From NCBI GenBank assembly GCA_013378335.1, contig CP040556.1, positions 744,001 to 808,000 of the forward strand: a stretch of DNA of 64,000 bases, given 5' to 3'. The notes below the pieces were generated by a model. The model did not search any database. It was not told the origin of the DNA and saw only the letters and a program-made list of their open reading frames with translations. Of the stretch, positions 25,552 to 33,500 are shown piece after piece; positions within the stretch are counted from its first letter, which is position 1; every line of letters starts with the position of its first letter. A program made the translations under genes and the position numbers. The DNA comes from Streptococcus sanguinis (GTDB lineage: Bacteria > Bacillota > Bacilli > Lactobacillales > Streptococcaceae).

Positions 25552-27603
25552 ATGAAGAAAATATTGTTTCGTTCCTTGCTAGCTCTCTCGACCATTTTTC
25601 TCTTTCCTTTCCAAGTGGTTGAAGCCTGCACAGGATTTATCGTCGGGAAAGACCTGACTGCAGACGGTACGACGCTTTACGGTCGGACAGAGGACTTGGA
25701 GCCCAATCACAATAAGGTCTTTCTGGTTCATCCGAGAAAGACAAATGCGAGTGGTGCCAAGCTGATCGATGAAACCAACGGCTTTGAATGGACCCTGCCG
25801 GCAGAAAGCTACAAGTATACTTCGGTATCAGATGTGACCCCATCCCAAGGTATTTTTGACGAGGTTGGCTTCAATGAGTACGGTGTTTCGATTTCTGCGA
25901 CAGTTTCTGCCAAGGCCAATGATGCCATTCAAAAGGTGGACCCGTATGTAGAAAATGGCTTGGCTGAGTCTATCCTGACAACTGTCGTTCTGCCCCACGT
26001 TCAGACAGCCCGTCAGGGAGTGGAGCTGATGGCGCAGATTGTCAGAGAGCAGGGAGCAGCAGAGGGGAATATTATCACCATTGCTGATAAGACAGGTGTC
26101 TGGTATATGGAAATCCTATCTGGCCACCAATATGTTGCCATTAAATTCCCAGATGACAAGTATGCAGTCTTTCCTAACACTTTCTTCTTAGGCAGTGTTG
26201 ATTTTGATGATACGGAAAATGTCATTGCTTCAAAAGGTGTTCAGGATGTAGCCAAGCAAGCAAATTCTTATAAAGAAATTGACGGCAAATTCCATATTTC
26301 TCAGTCCTACAATCCACCGATGGCAGAGGCAGATCGTTCACGTGCCTGGGCAGGTATCACCAGTCTAGATCCAAATGCGGCCGTGTCTTATAACGACTCT
26401 TACTTTGATCTCATGCACTCCACAGACAGAAAGATCAGTGTAGCAGATGTTATGGCTATGCAGCGCAATCGCTTTGAGGGCACTCAGTTCAAACCGCTGG
26501 ACCAAATGGAGCTAGATGGTAAGGGGCTGCCACAACGCGGTACGACAGATCCTGTTTACAAATATCCGTTGGGCAATCCAAATGTCATGGAAGCTCATAT
26601 CTTCCAGCTCAAAGACGGCGTTCCAGCCAATATGGGCGGAGGCACTATGTGGCTGGCAGTAGGCAGTCCGCGCTTCTCACCTTACCTGCCTTATAATGGT
26701 AATATCACAGATACTTACGATGCTTATAAGGTCAACACAACTAGCTACAGTCCAGACTCTTGGTACTGGGTAGCATCTCATATCTACGATATGGCAGCCA
26801 AGCATCAGGACCTCTTTGGTACTTCTGTTCAAGACAGATGGAAGGCTTTGGAAGCCCGCTTTATTGAGGAACAAAATGCTCTGGATGCAGCCAATGCAGC
26901 TCTGCCAGACTCTTCAGCAAAAGTTACAGAAGAAACACAGGCTCGAGCAGCGCAAGTCTTTAAGGAAATGAAAGAGCTAGAAGCTGAAATGGAAGCTAAA
27001 ATCAAGGAAGCAGCAAAAACTACTCCTTCCAGCTCCAACAAAGATTCTAGCAGTTCTTCTTCATCTCAAAGCTCATCCAGTTCTTCCTCTTCAGCAACTT
27101 CTAGCAGTTCTGATACACGGACGGAAGTCAATGTAGAAGATGACAGCTTGGTGGATGTTGCAACTGGCATTCGCTTGAAAAATGCTGACTTGGTCAAGGC
27201 CGGTCTCCAGCTGTCAGTGAAAAAACTGGAAAGCAAGATTCAGCCGACAGATACTTATGACATTAGCTTGACCGATCCGAATGGTCAGCCGGTACATCAG
27301 GTCAGTCCAACCCTTGTGACAATCCCAGTCCGCAAAGACCTGCCAGTGGATGCCGTCTATGCTTTGGATGAAAATGGCAAGCAGGTTGAGAAATTTGATG
27401 TAACGGTTAATCAAAATCAGACTATCAGCTTCACGACCAATCATTTCTCTGTTTACCAAGTGCAGTATCGAAATGAGCAGTCCGTCAAGGCCAAGAAAAA
27501 AGACTTGCCATCAACAGGTGAGCAAGTCACCATCATGGGTCTTGCAGGCTTGATTATCCTAGCAGGAGTCTTCTTCCTTTTGAAGAAAACAAAGAAAAAC
27601 TAA
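25552..27603 (+). CDS. LPXTG-anchored C69-family dipeptidase
   Basis: A 683-residue surface protein. A signal peptide (residues 1-25) ends just before Cys26, the N-terminal nucleophile of the C69/Ntn-hydrolase fold (CTGFIVGKDLTADGTTLYGRTEDL). The catalytic domain runs to about residue 470. Next come a charged helical segment, a serine-rich linker (about 494-518), and a small domain of about 130 residues. The sorting signal LPSTGEQ, a hydrophobic helix and KKTKKN finish the chain. Intracellular PepD relatives split dipeptides; here sortase would display it on the wall, probably for peptide scavenging. Confidence 0.92.
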   Translation: MKKILFRSLLALSTIFLFPFQVVEACTGFIVGKDLTADGTTLYGRTEDLEPNHNKVFLVHPRKTNASGAKLIDETNGFEWTLPAESYKYTSVSDVTPSQGIFDEVGFNEYGVSISATVSAKANDAIQKVDPYVENGLAESILTTVVLPHVQTARQGVELMAQIVREQGAAEGNIITIADKTGVWYMEILSGHQYVAIKFPDDKYAVFPNTFFLGSVDFDDTENVIASKGVQDVAKQANSYKEIDGKFHISQSYNPPMAEADRSRAWAGITSLDPNAAVSYNDSYFDLMHSTDRKISVADVMAMQRNRFEGTQFKPLDQMELDGKGLPQRGTTDPVYKYPLGNPNVMEAHIFQLKDGVPANMGGGTMWLAVGSPRFSPYLPYNGNITDTYDAYKVNTTSYSPDSWYWVASHIYDMAAKHQDLFGTSVQDRWKALEARFIEEQNALDAANAALPDSSAKVTEETQARAAQVFKEMKELEAEMEAKIKEAAKTTPSSSNKDSSSSSSSQSSSSSSSSATSSSSDTRTEVNVEDDSLVDVATGIRLKNADLVKAGLQLSVKKLESKIQPTDTYDISLTDPNGQPVHQVSPTLVTIPVRKDLPVDAVYALDENGKQVEKFDVTVNQNQTISFTTNHFSVYQVQYRNEQSVKAKKKDLPSTGEQVTIMGLAGLIILAGVFFLLKKTKKN

Positions 27604-27614
27604 TGGAATATAAA

Positions 27615-27646
27615 AAGAAGGTCGAGCAATATGTTCGGCCTTTCTT
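27615..27646. terminator. bidirectional terminator between dipeptidase and TetR genes
   Basis: AAGAAGGTCGA and TCGGCCTTTCTT pair with one bulge; flanking A and T runs allow use from both sides. Confidence 0.65.
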
Positions 27647-27692
27647 AGTGGAAAAAATGACTTTTGTCTAGTCAGCCTTCAAGCTAGAGCCC

Positions 27693-28253
27693 TTATCTCA
27701 AATAATCATAGTTATAAGTAGTCAAAATCATGTCCGTGATTTCTTCGGGTTCTTCTTGAGCACCACCGGCTATCCAAAGAGAAATAATCCCCTCAACACT
27801 GGATAGGAAGATTTCCAGTGCATATTTCGGAGGAATCTGAAAGTTCTCCTCTAAAAAACGCTGGGTAGCAGTCTCTTGCTTGTCACTCAGAATGATAGTG
27901 GTTATGTACTCCCGAATAGCCTCTCGAAAGTCAATATAATGACTTCTGGTCAGGGCATTGATCAGACGCTCATTAGCACGCAGTATATGAAATTTTGCTA
28001 TCATGAGCCTTTTGGAATAGTCGCCTTCTTCTTCAAAAAGACTATAGCTAGAAAGTTGGGAAATAATTTCGCTTTTGATGCTGTCAATCATCTGATACTT
28101 GTCCTCGTAGTGGAGGTAGAAGGTGCCTCGGTTAATCCCAGCCCGTTTGCAGAGCTTACTGATGGAGATGTTCTCGAATTTTTCTTCTGAAAGCAGCTGG
28201 ATCAAAGCTTCCTTGATATCTTCCTTGGTGCTAGTTTTTCGTTTCTGAATCAT
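27693..28253 (-). CDS. TetR/AcrR-family transcriptional regulator
   Basis: A 186-residue repressor. The N-terminal helix-turn-helix is KEDIKEALIQLLSEEKFENISISKLCKRAGINRGTFYLHYEDKYQMID (about residues 9-57), typical TetR. The C-terminal ligand domain resembles the TetR_C_7-type group of lactobacilli and streptococci. It is divergent from an ABC-exporter operon. Twin palindromes ATCAACA-N3-TGTTGAT in the intergenic region are its likely operators. The ligand is unknown. Confidence 0.9.
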   Translation of the reverse strand: MIQKRKTSTKEDIKEALIQLLSEEKFENISISKLCKRAGINRGTFYLHYEDKYQMIDSIKSEIISQLSSYSLFEEEGDYSKRLMIAKFHILRANERLINALTRSHYIDFREAIREYITTIILSDKQETATQRFLEENFQIPPKYALEIFLSSVEGIISLWIAGGAQEEPEEITDMILTTYNYDYLR

Positions 28254-28274
28254 TTTTTTTTACCTTTTTCCTAA

Positions 28275-28291
28275 ATCAACACTTTGTTGAT
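28275..28291. promoter_or_regulatory. palindromic operator 1 of the TetR regulator
   Basis: ATCAACACTTTGTTGAT is a perfect 7-bp inverted repeat with a 3-base centre, placed 22 bases upstream of the tetR-type gene start and upstream of the exporter -35. Confidence 0.65.
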
Positions 28292-28300
28292 TTTTGGTTA

Positions 28301-28329
28301 TTGCTTTTTGTCTAAGCTCATTATATAAT
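28301..28329 (+). promoter_or_regulatory. promoter of the ABC/FtsX exporter operon
   Basis: TTGCTT (28301-28306), 17 bases, TATAAT (28324-28329). It lies exactly between the two palindromic operators. Confidence 0.75.
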
Positions 28330-28343
28330 ATTTGTGATTTAGA

Positions 28344-28360
28344 ATCAACACCTTGTCGAT
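28344..28360. promoter_or_regulatory. palindromic operator 2 of the TetR regulator
   Basis: ATCAACACCTTGTCGAT differs from operator 1 in two bases. It lies just after the transcription start expected from the -10 at 28324, where a repressor would block elongation. Confidence 0.65.
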
Positions 28361-28395
28361 TTAAGGAGATGAGGTTTGAAAAGGAGAGAAGCGAT

Positions 28396-29097
28396 ATGGC
28401 ATATATTGAAATGAAACATAGCTTTAAACGTTATCAGATGGGGGATACGGAAATAGTCGCCAATCACGATATTTCTTTTGAGATTGAAAAGGGGGAACTG
28501 GTCATTATTTTGGGTGCTTCAGGTGCCGGTAAGTCTACGGTACTTAATATCCTTGGAGGTATGGATACCAATGATGAGGGAGATATCCTGATAGATGGCC
28601 AGAATATTGCTGACTACAATTCCCACCAGCTGACGGACTATCGCCGCAATGACGTGGGCTTTGTCTTTCAGTTTTACAATCTGGTGCCCAATCTGACGGC
28701 TAAGGAAAATGTCGAATTGGCTTCTGAGATTGTCAAGGACGCTCAAGATCCAGTGGCAGCTCTGACCGCAGTGGGACTGGAAAAACGCCTCAATAACTTT
28801 CCTGCTCAGCTATCGGGCGGGGAGCAACAGCGAGTGTCCATCGCTCGAGCTGTAGCTAAGAATCCCAAAATTTTGCTCTGCGATGAACCGACAGGAGCTT
28901 TGGACTACAATACTGGTAAGCAAGTGCTGCAAATCTTACAGGATATGTCCCGCAATCAAGGAGCGACGGTGATTATCGTGACCCACAATGCTGCCTTGGC
29001 CCCCATTGCTGACCGGGTCATCCGCATGCACGATGCGAAAGTCAAAAGTGTTACGGTCAATGAATCGCCTCAGGACATAAGTACATTGGAGTATTAA
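28396..29097 (+). CDS. ABC transporter ATP-binding protein (MacB/LolD-type)
   Basis: 233 residues from ATG 28396, which has AAGGAGAG upstream; the frame extends further 5' but would overlap the promoter. Walker A is GASGAGKST (about residue 42), the signature LSGGEQQR (about 141) and Walker [13 protein letters not shown] (about 159-170). It pairs with the FtsX-type permease one base downstream. These pairs export or resist peptides or lipids rather than import. Expression is likely TetR-controlled. Confidence 0.94.
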   Translation: MAYIEMKHSFKRYQMGDTEIVANHDISFEIEKGELVIILGASGAGKSTVLNILGGMDTNDEGDILIDGQNIADYNSHQLTDYRRNDVGFVFQFYNLVPNLTAKENVELASEIVKDAQDPVAALTAVGLEKRLNNFPAQLSGGEQQRVSIARAVAKNPKILLCDEPTGALDYNTGKQVLQILQDMSRNQGATVIIVTHNAALAPIADRVIRMHDAKVKSVTVNESPQDISTLEY

Positions 29098-29098
29098 T

Positions 29099-31822
29099 AT
29101 GAAGAGAAAGATTTATTGGAAAGATATTCTGCGCTCCTTCACTAGCTCTAAAGGACGTTTCCTATCTATTTTAATCCTCATGATGCTGGGCTCTTTAGCT
29201 CTCGTGGGACTTAAGGTCGCTCCACCCAATATGCGCAGAGCAGCAACAGATTACTTGAAAGAGCAACGAACCATGGACTTGGCTGTTATGGCGGACTATG
29301 GTTTGGATAAGGCGGATCAGAAAGAGCTGGAAGCTATTAAGGGAGCTGATGTCGAGTTTGGCTATATGACAGATGTCACCGTAGACGAGGAGGCTCTCCG
29401 AGTATTCTCGGATACCAAGAATATTTCAAACTTTCAAGTGACCTCAGGCCGTCTTCCTAAAAATGAGCAAGAAATTGCCTTAGCTAGCTTTTGGTCTAAG
29501 AAATATAAGCTTGGTCAGGAGATTGATCTGACCGAAAAAGCAGGCAGGCCGTCAGTTCTGAAAAACAAGACCTATAAGGTCGTGGGCTTTGTCAACTCGG
29601 CAGAGCTCTGGTCTGATAGAAATTTGGGCAATGCGACTAGTGGCAGCGGGGCTTTATCGGCCTATGCTGTAGTCAGCCCCAAGGCCTTTGATACAGATGT
29701 TTACAGTATTGCCCGCCTGCGCTATCATGATTTAGAAAATCTGGCTCCTTTCTCTACAAGCTATCAGGAGCGTTTGGAACAGCACCAGACAGCTTTGGAC
29801 AAGAGCCTAGCGGATAATGGATCGGCCCGGTTTAAGCGATTAGAGACGAATGCCAAAAGTACCATTCAGAAGGGCGAAGATAAGATTAGTCAGGCTGAGC
29901 GTGAGCTGACCCAAGGGAAAAAGCAATTAGAGCAAGCTCAAAATCAGCTGGATCAACAAAAAAGCCAGCTAGCAGTAGCTCAAGCCGCTTCTATCCTAGC
30001 CCCTGCTCAGATTAGCCAGAACCAGCAGCAGATTCAGGAAGCTGAGTCCCAGCTCAATCAGAAAAAATCTCAGCTAGCACAGGCAGAGAAAGACTTATCA
30101 ACTAACAAGGACAAGATAGCTGAGGCTAAGGCAGACCTGAGTCGTTTGAAAGAGCCGGCCTATCATAGCTATGACCGCAAGTCCCTGCCAGGTGGGAATG
30201 GCTATCATATGTATACAAACTCCATGAATAGTATTGCGTCGATTGGTAATATCTTCCCGGTGGTGCTCTATCTGGTGGCAGCGATGGTAACCTTTACCAC
30301 CATGACGCGTTTTGTCGACGAGGAGCGAACAAATGCAGGTGTCTTTAAGGCTCTAGGCTATCATAGCCGTGACATCATTCGCAAGTTTGCTCTTTACGGT
30401 TTGGTGGCGGGGAGTCTCGGTACCCTCATAGGGATTCTGCTGGGACATTATTTCTTGTCAGGAGTGATTTCTTCTATTATTACCAGAGGCATGGTGCTTT
30501 CTGCCCCTCATGCTTATTTTTATATTTCCTATAGTTTACTTGCCCTTGGGCTTTCCCTTATATCCAGTGTTCTCCCTGCTTATTTAGTGGCAAGACGGGA
30601 GCTGACAGAAGAAGCAGCTTACTTGCTTTTGCCCAAGCCACCGGTCAAAGGCTCTAAGATCTTTTTGGAAAGACTATCCCTTATCTGGCGACGTCTTAGC
30701 TTTACTCAGAAAGTCACAGCTCGCAATATCTTTCGCTATAAGCAGCGGATGTTTATGACCATCTTTGGTGTGGCGGGTTCTGTTGCCCTACTCTTTGCTG
30801 GCCTAGGGCTCCAATCTTCTATCGGTGGTATTCCCAAACGTCAGTTTGAGGAGATTCTGCGATACGACTTGATTGTCGCTGTTAATCCTGGGGAAAATCA
30901 GGCTGAGCAGGACAAGCTCAAAAAGATGCTGGCGGATGACTCGATTGCTGCCTATCAGGAAATCCACAGTGAAACCTTGTCAGAGAAATACAAAGGAAGA
31001 AAAGAGACAGAAACAGTCACTTTGATGGTCACGGACAAAGAAAATTTTGAACCTTTTATTTCTCTGGAAAGTCCCAACAACCAGCAGGAGCTGACCCTCA
31101 AAGATGGTGTAGTCGTTTCGGATAAATTGGCTCGCATAGCTGGAGTCAGCCCTGGTGGTAGTATAGAGTTGGGTGGCAAGCCTGTCAAGCTCGCAGCAGT
31201 CAATGAGAATCATTTTGGGCATTTTGCCTTTATGAAGGCGACTGACTATCAGAAGATTTATGGGGAAAAACCTGAGAAAAATACTTATCTAGTGCAGCTC
31301 AAGGATTCTTCCAGTAAAAATATTGTCAATATGGCCAATAAATTTATGAGCCTCAAGTCTGTCAAGAGTGTCTCACAAAATGCTAGCATGGTGAAGCAGT
31401 TCAACGTTCTAGCTGATTCTCTTAATAACACGATGCTTATTTTGGTGGTAATCTCCGTTCTTCTAGCAGTTGTCATTCTCTACAATCTGACCAATATCAA
31501 TGTGGCTGAGCGGATTCGCGAGCTGTCCACTATCAAGGTTCTGGGCTTCCATAATAAGGAAGTGACTCTCTATATCTATCGAGAGACCATTATTCTTTCA
31601 GTGATTGGGATGGCAGTTGGGCTTCTAGGTGGTTTCTTCTTGCATCGTTTTTTGATTGAGAAGGTTGCGCCTAGCATTATTAGCTTAAATGCTCAAGTAA
31701 GTCTCTCCGTCTATCTGTTTCCTCTAACAGCAGTGACTCTTATTTTGACCTTACTTGGCTTCTTTGTCAACTACCGTCTCAGACGGGTGGATATGCTGGA
31801 AGCCCTCAAATCTGTTGATTAA
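29099..31822 (+). CDS. FtsX-family ABC permease with periplasmic-type coiled coil
   Basis: A 907-residue permease. One helix near residues 20-40 is followed by a large external domain. A coiled coil rich in Q/K/E (about residues 255-355, repeating QLxxAQxQLxQ) comes before the first FtsX core (helices about 383-500). A second external domain and a second FtsX core (helices about 780-900) complete it. Such large permeases with an internal coiled coil occur in Gram-positive exporters of unknown substrate. Both FtsX domains appear intact, ending RRVDMLEALKSVD. Confidence 0.9.
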   Translation: MKRKIYWKDILRSFTSSKGRFLSILILMMLGSLALVGLKVAPPNMRRAATDYLKEQRTMDLAVMADYGLDKADQKELEAIKGADVEFGYMTDVTVDEEALRVFSDTKNISNFQVTSGRLPKNEQEIALASFWSKKYKLGQEIDLTEKAGRPSVLKNKTYKVVGFVNSAELWSDRNLGNATSGSGALSAYAVVSPKAFDTDVYSIARLRYHDLENLAPFSTSYQERLEQHQTALDKSLADNGSARFKRLETNAKSTIQKGEDKISQAERELTQGKKQLEQAQNQLDQQKSQLAVAQAASILAPAQISQNQQQIQEAESQLNQKKSQLAQAEKDLSTNKDKIAEAKADLSRLKEPAYHSYDRKSLPGGNGYHMYTNSMNSIASIGNIFPVVLYLVAAMVTFTTMTRFVDEERTNAGVFKALGYHSRDIIRKFALYGLVAGSLGTLIGILLGHYFLSGVISSIITRGMVLSAPHAYFYISYSLLALGLSLISSVLPAYLVARRELTEEAAYLLLPKPPVKGSKIFLERLSLIWRRLSFTQKVTARNIFRYKQRMFMTIFGVAGSVALLFAGLGLQSSIGGIPKRQFEEILRYDLIVAVNPGENQAEQDKLKKMLADDSIAAYQEIHSETLSEKYKGRKETETVTLMVTDKENFEPFISLESPNNQQELTLKDGVVVSDKLARIAGVSPGGSIELGGKPVKLAAVNENHFGHFAFMKATDYQKIYGEKPEKNTYLVQLKDSSSKNIVNMANKFMSLKSVKSVSQNASMVKQFNVLADSLNNTMLILVVISVLLAVVILYNLTNINVAERIRELSTIKVLGFHNKEVTLYIYRETIILSVIGMAVGLLGGFFLHRFLIEKVAPSIISLNAQVSLSVYLFPLTAVTLILTLLGFFVNYRLRRVDMLEALKSVD

Positions 31823-31837
31823 TTAAAAAAACATTTC

Positions 31838-31873
31838 AAAACTTTCACTCATTTGGTGAGTGGAAGTTTTTTT
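31838..31873 (+). terminator. terminator of ABC exporter operon
   Basis: AACTTTCACTCA pairs with TGAGTGGAAGTT around TTTGG and is followed by seven T. Confidence 0.85.
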
Positions 31874-31879
31874 GAACTT

Positions 31880-31888
31880 TGATATAAT
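31880..31888 (+). promoter_or_regulatory. extended -10 promoter of phosphoesterase gene
   Basis: TGATATAAT, 26 bases before the ATG at 31915 and directly after the preceding terminator. Confidence 0.6.
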
Positions 31889-31914
31889 ATTGTAAAGAAA
31901 GAGAAAGACACACG

Positions 31915-32763
31915 ATGACACGAAAAATTGCCTTATTATCCGATGTGCATGGGAATAGCACAGCCTTGGAAGCGGTACTGGCGGATGCGAAAAGCCAGCA
32001 GGTGACAGATTATTGGTTTTTGGGGGACTTGCTCCTGCCAGGAACCGGCCGCAGAAATATCTTAGATAGGATGGAGCAGCTGCACATCAGCCTCCAGGTC
32101 AGAGGGAATTGGGAGGACAGCCTCTGGCATGCCCTGCATCAAAAGTTAGACTTGACACGTCCCAGCCATCTCTACCTGACCCGGCTCTGCCATTTTGTCC
32201 TAGAGGAAATCCGTCCAGAAGAGATTGACCGTATGCAGGAACTTCCTCTGCAGCTCTTGACAGAAGTAGAGGGATTGAAGATTGCGGTTAGCCACCATCT
32301 GCCTGATAAGAACTGGGGTCGGGAGCTGATTCATATTGGCGAGCAAAGTGATTTCGACCGCCTTTTTGAAGGGAATGATTGCGCTGTCGCTGTTTATGGT
32401 CATATTCACCAGCAGTTTCTTCGTTATGGGACTAAGGGCCAGCTGATTATCAATCCCGGCTCTATTGGTCAGCCATTCTTTCTAGATTCAGCTTTGCGTC
32501 AGGACTTGCGAGCCCAGTATGCCATTTTAGAGATAGATGAGACGGGTCTGGCTGATGTCGACCTACGGCGCGTGGTCTACGATGTGGAGCAGGAACTGCG
32601 ATTGGCTCGGGAGCTCCACTTGCCTTACTATGAGATTTATCGGGAGAGTTTGGTCAATGGTATCCACCATACCCACAACCACGACCTGCTGCGGGAAATC
32701 AGTGAGCGGGAAGGCTATGCAGAAGATATTGAAGCTTTCTTAAAGTCCAGTCGTAACTCTTGA
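31915..32763 (+). CDS. YfcE-like metallophosphoesterase
   Basis: A 282-residue calcineurin-fold phosphoesterase. The metal-binding blocks occur in order: LLSDVHGNSTALEAVL (about 7-22), LGDLLLPG (about 41-48), RGNWED (about 63-68), VSHHLPDK (about 126-133) and VYGHIHQQFLRYGTKGQLIINPGSIGQP (about 160-187). Substrate unknown; relatives split phosphodiesters or protein phosphate. Its final codons lie within the promoter/operator of the next gene. Confidence 0.9.
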   Translation: MTRKIALLSDVHGNSTALEAVLADAKSQQVTDYWFLGDLLLPGTGRRNILDRMEQLHISLQVRGNWEDSLWHALHQKLDLTRPSHLYLTRLCHFVLEEIRPEEIDRMQELPLQLLTEVEGLKIAVSHHLPDKNWGRELIHIGEQSDFDRLFEGNDCAVAVYGHIHQQFLRYGTKGQLIINPGSIGQPFFLDSALRQDLRAQYAILEIDETGLADVDLRRVVYDVEQELRLARELHLPYYEIYRESLVNGIHHTHNHDLLREISEREGYAEDIEAFLKSSRNS

Positions 32764-32770
32764 AGTTACA
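32752..32770. promoter_or_regulatory. inverted repeat over the promoter of the Rrf2 gene
   Basis: CGTAAC-N7-GTTACA. The centre contains most of the -35 TTGAAG (32760-32765); the same architecture recurs twice before the VOC gene at 33501. Confidence 0.6.
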
Positions 32771-32788
32771 CCATTTTTGAGATATAAT
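32760..32788 (+). promoter_or_regulatory. promoter of Rrf2-family gene
   Basis: TTGAAG (32760-32765), 17-base spacer, TATAAT (32783-32788). Confidence 0.75.
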
Positions 32789-32819
32789 AGTGAGAGAAAA
32801 TGATGAGGAAGGAGAAAAA

Positions 32820-33269
32820 ATGCAGATTTCTAGCCGTTTTACCATTGCCACTCATATGCTGATTGTCTTGGCTTTGGAGGGAAAAAAACAAAAACTGACA
32901 AGTGATATCCTTGCTGGCAGTGTCGGCGTCAACCCAGTTATTATCCGCAAGACCCTGTCCCAGCTCAAGAATGCCGGGATGATTACCGTTGCTCGTGGGA
33001 CTGGAGGAGCAGAGATTGCCAAAGATTTGAAAGATATTAGTCTGTTGGATGTCTACAGTGCGGTTGAGTGTCTGGGCAAGAGCGGCCAGCTCTTTAGTTT
33101 TCATGACAAGCCCAATCCAGACTGTCCTATCGGTAAGAACATTCACAATGTCTTAGACGACCGCTTGGCGGCTATTCAGGCAGCCATGGAAGCTGAATTG
33201 GCTCAGACTAGGCTTGACGAGGTCGTCGCAGCGACCGAAAAAGAAATTAAAGAACAATCTGTTTCCTAG
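32820..33269 (+). CDS. Rrf2-family transcriptional regulator
   Basis: 149 residues from ATG 32820 (Shine-Dalgarno GAAGGAGA). It starts MQISSRFTIATHMLIVLAL, the Rrf2 winged-helix beginning. Recognition region: TSDILAGSVGVNPVIIRKTLSQLKNAGMITVARGTGGAEIAKD (about residues 27-70). Only two cysteines lie in the sensor part (AVECLGKSG and NPDCPIG), not the three that hold an iron-sulfur cluster in IscR, so it is closer to YwnA/CymR-like members. It is likely autoregulated and controls the VOC gene downstream. Confidence 0.92.
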   Translation: MQISSRFTIATHMLIVLALEGKKQKLTSDILAGSVGVNPVIIRKTLSQLKNAGMITVARGTGGAEIAKDLKDISLLDVYSAVECLGKSGQLFSFHDKPNPDCPIGKNIHNVLDDRLAAIQAAMEAELAQTRLDEVVAATEKEIKEQSVS

Positions 33270-33288
33270 TGAGCAGATTGTTTTTTTT
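33253..33288 (+). terminator. terminator of Rrf2 gene
   Basis: AACAATCTG (33253-33261) and CAGATTGTT (33274-33282) form a 9-bp stem overlapping the stop codon, followed by a T run. Confidence 0.85.
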
Positions 33289-33305
33289 GTTAAGAATTTT
33301 CTGAG

Positions 33306-33326
33306 ATGTAATCCTTGACATTACAT
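33306..33326. promoter_or_regulatory. operator-like inverted repeat 1 before VOC gene
   Basis: ATGTAAT-N7-ATTACAT; the spacer includes TTGAC of the -35 box. Confidence 0.65.
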
Positions 33327-33342
33327 CAAAACGTGCTATACT
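33315..33342 (+). promoter_or_regulatory. promoter of ring-cleavage-type VOC gene
   Basis: Consensus TTGACA (33315-33320), 16 bases, TATACT (33337-33342). The predicted transcript has about 150 bases of leader. Confidence 0.8.
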
Positions 33343-33349
33343 TATAGAT

Positions 33350-33368
33350 GTAACGAAAATAATTACAA
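33350..33368. promoter_or_regulatory. operator-like inverted repeat 2 before VOC gene
   Basis: TGTAAC-N7-ATTACA, at the expected transcription start; the same half-sites and spacing as the repeats at 32752 and 33306. Confidence 0.6.
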
Positions 33369-33391
33369 TTTAAAATAATCTTTCGGAGCAA

Positions 33392-33478
33392 ATGGAAAGG
33401 CAGGCATCCGCATCAAGAAACTTATCTCTATTTTGGAGAAATAAAAAAAGATTAGGCGGGAAACCTGCTAACATTTAA
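33392..33478 (+). CDS. possible 28-residue leader peptide
   Basis: An ATG at 33392 opens 28 codons (begins MERQASASRN, ends GGKPANI) inside the leader of the VOC gene. GGAG lies only 3 bases before the ATG, which is closer than usual. GCAGG (33400) and CCTGC (33464) could pair across it. The coding status is uncertain. Confidence 0.25.
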   Translation: MERQASASRNLSLFWRNKKRLGGKPANI

Positions 33479-33500
33479 AATTTAAGAGAGGAGAAAGTAT

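Noticed and set aside
27040-27115. Serine-codon repeat in the dipeptidase gene considered as a tandem DNA repeat or CRISPR-like array
   Set aside because: It encodes a Ser-rich linker with irregular TCT/TCC/AGC codons and no constant repeat-spacer pattern. No CRISPR array was seen anywhere in the window.
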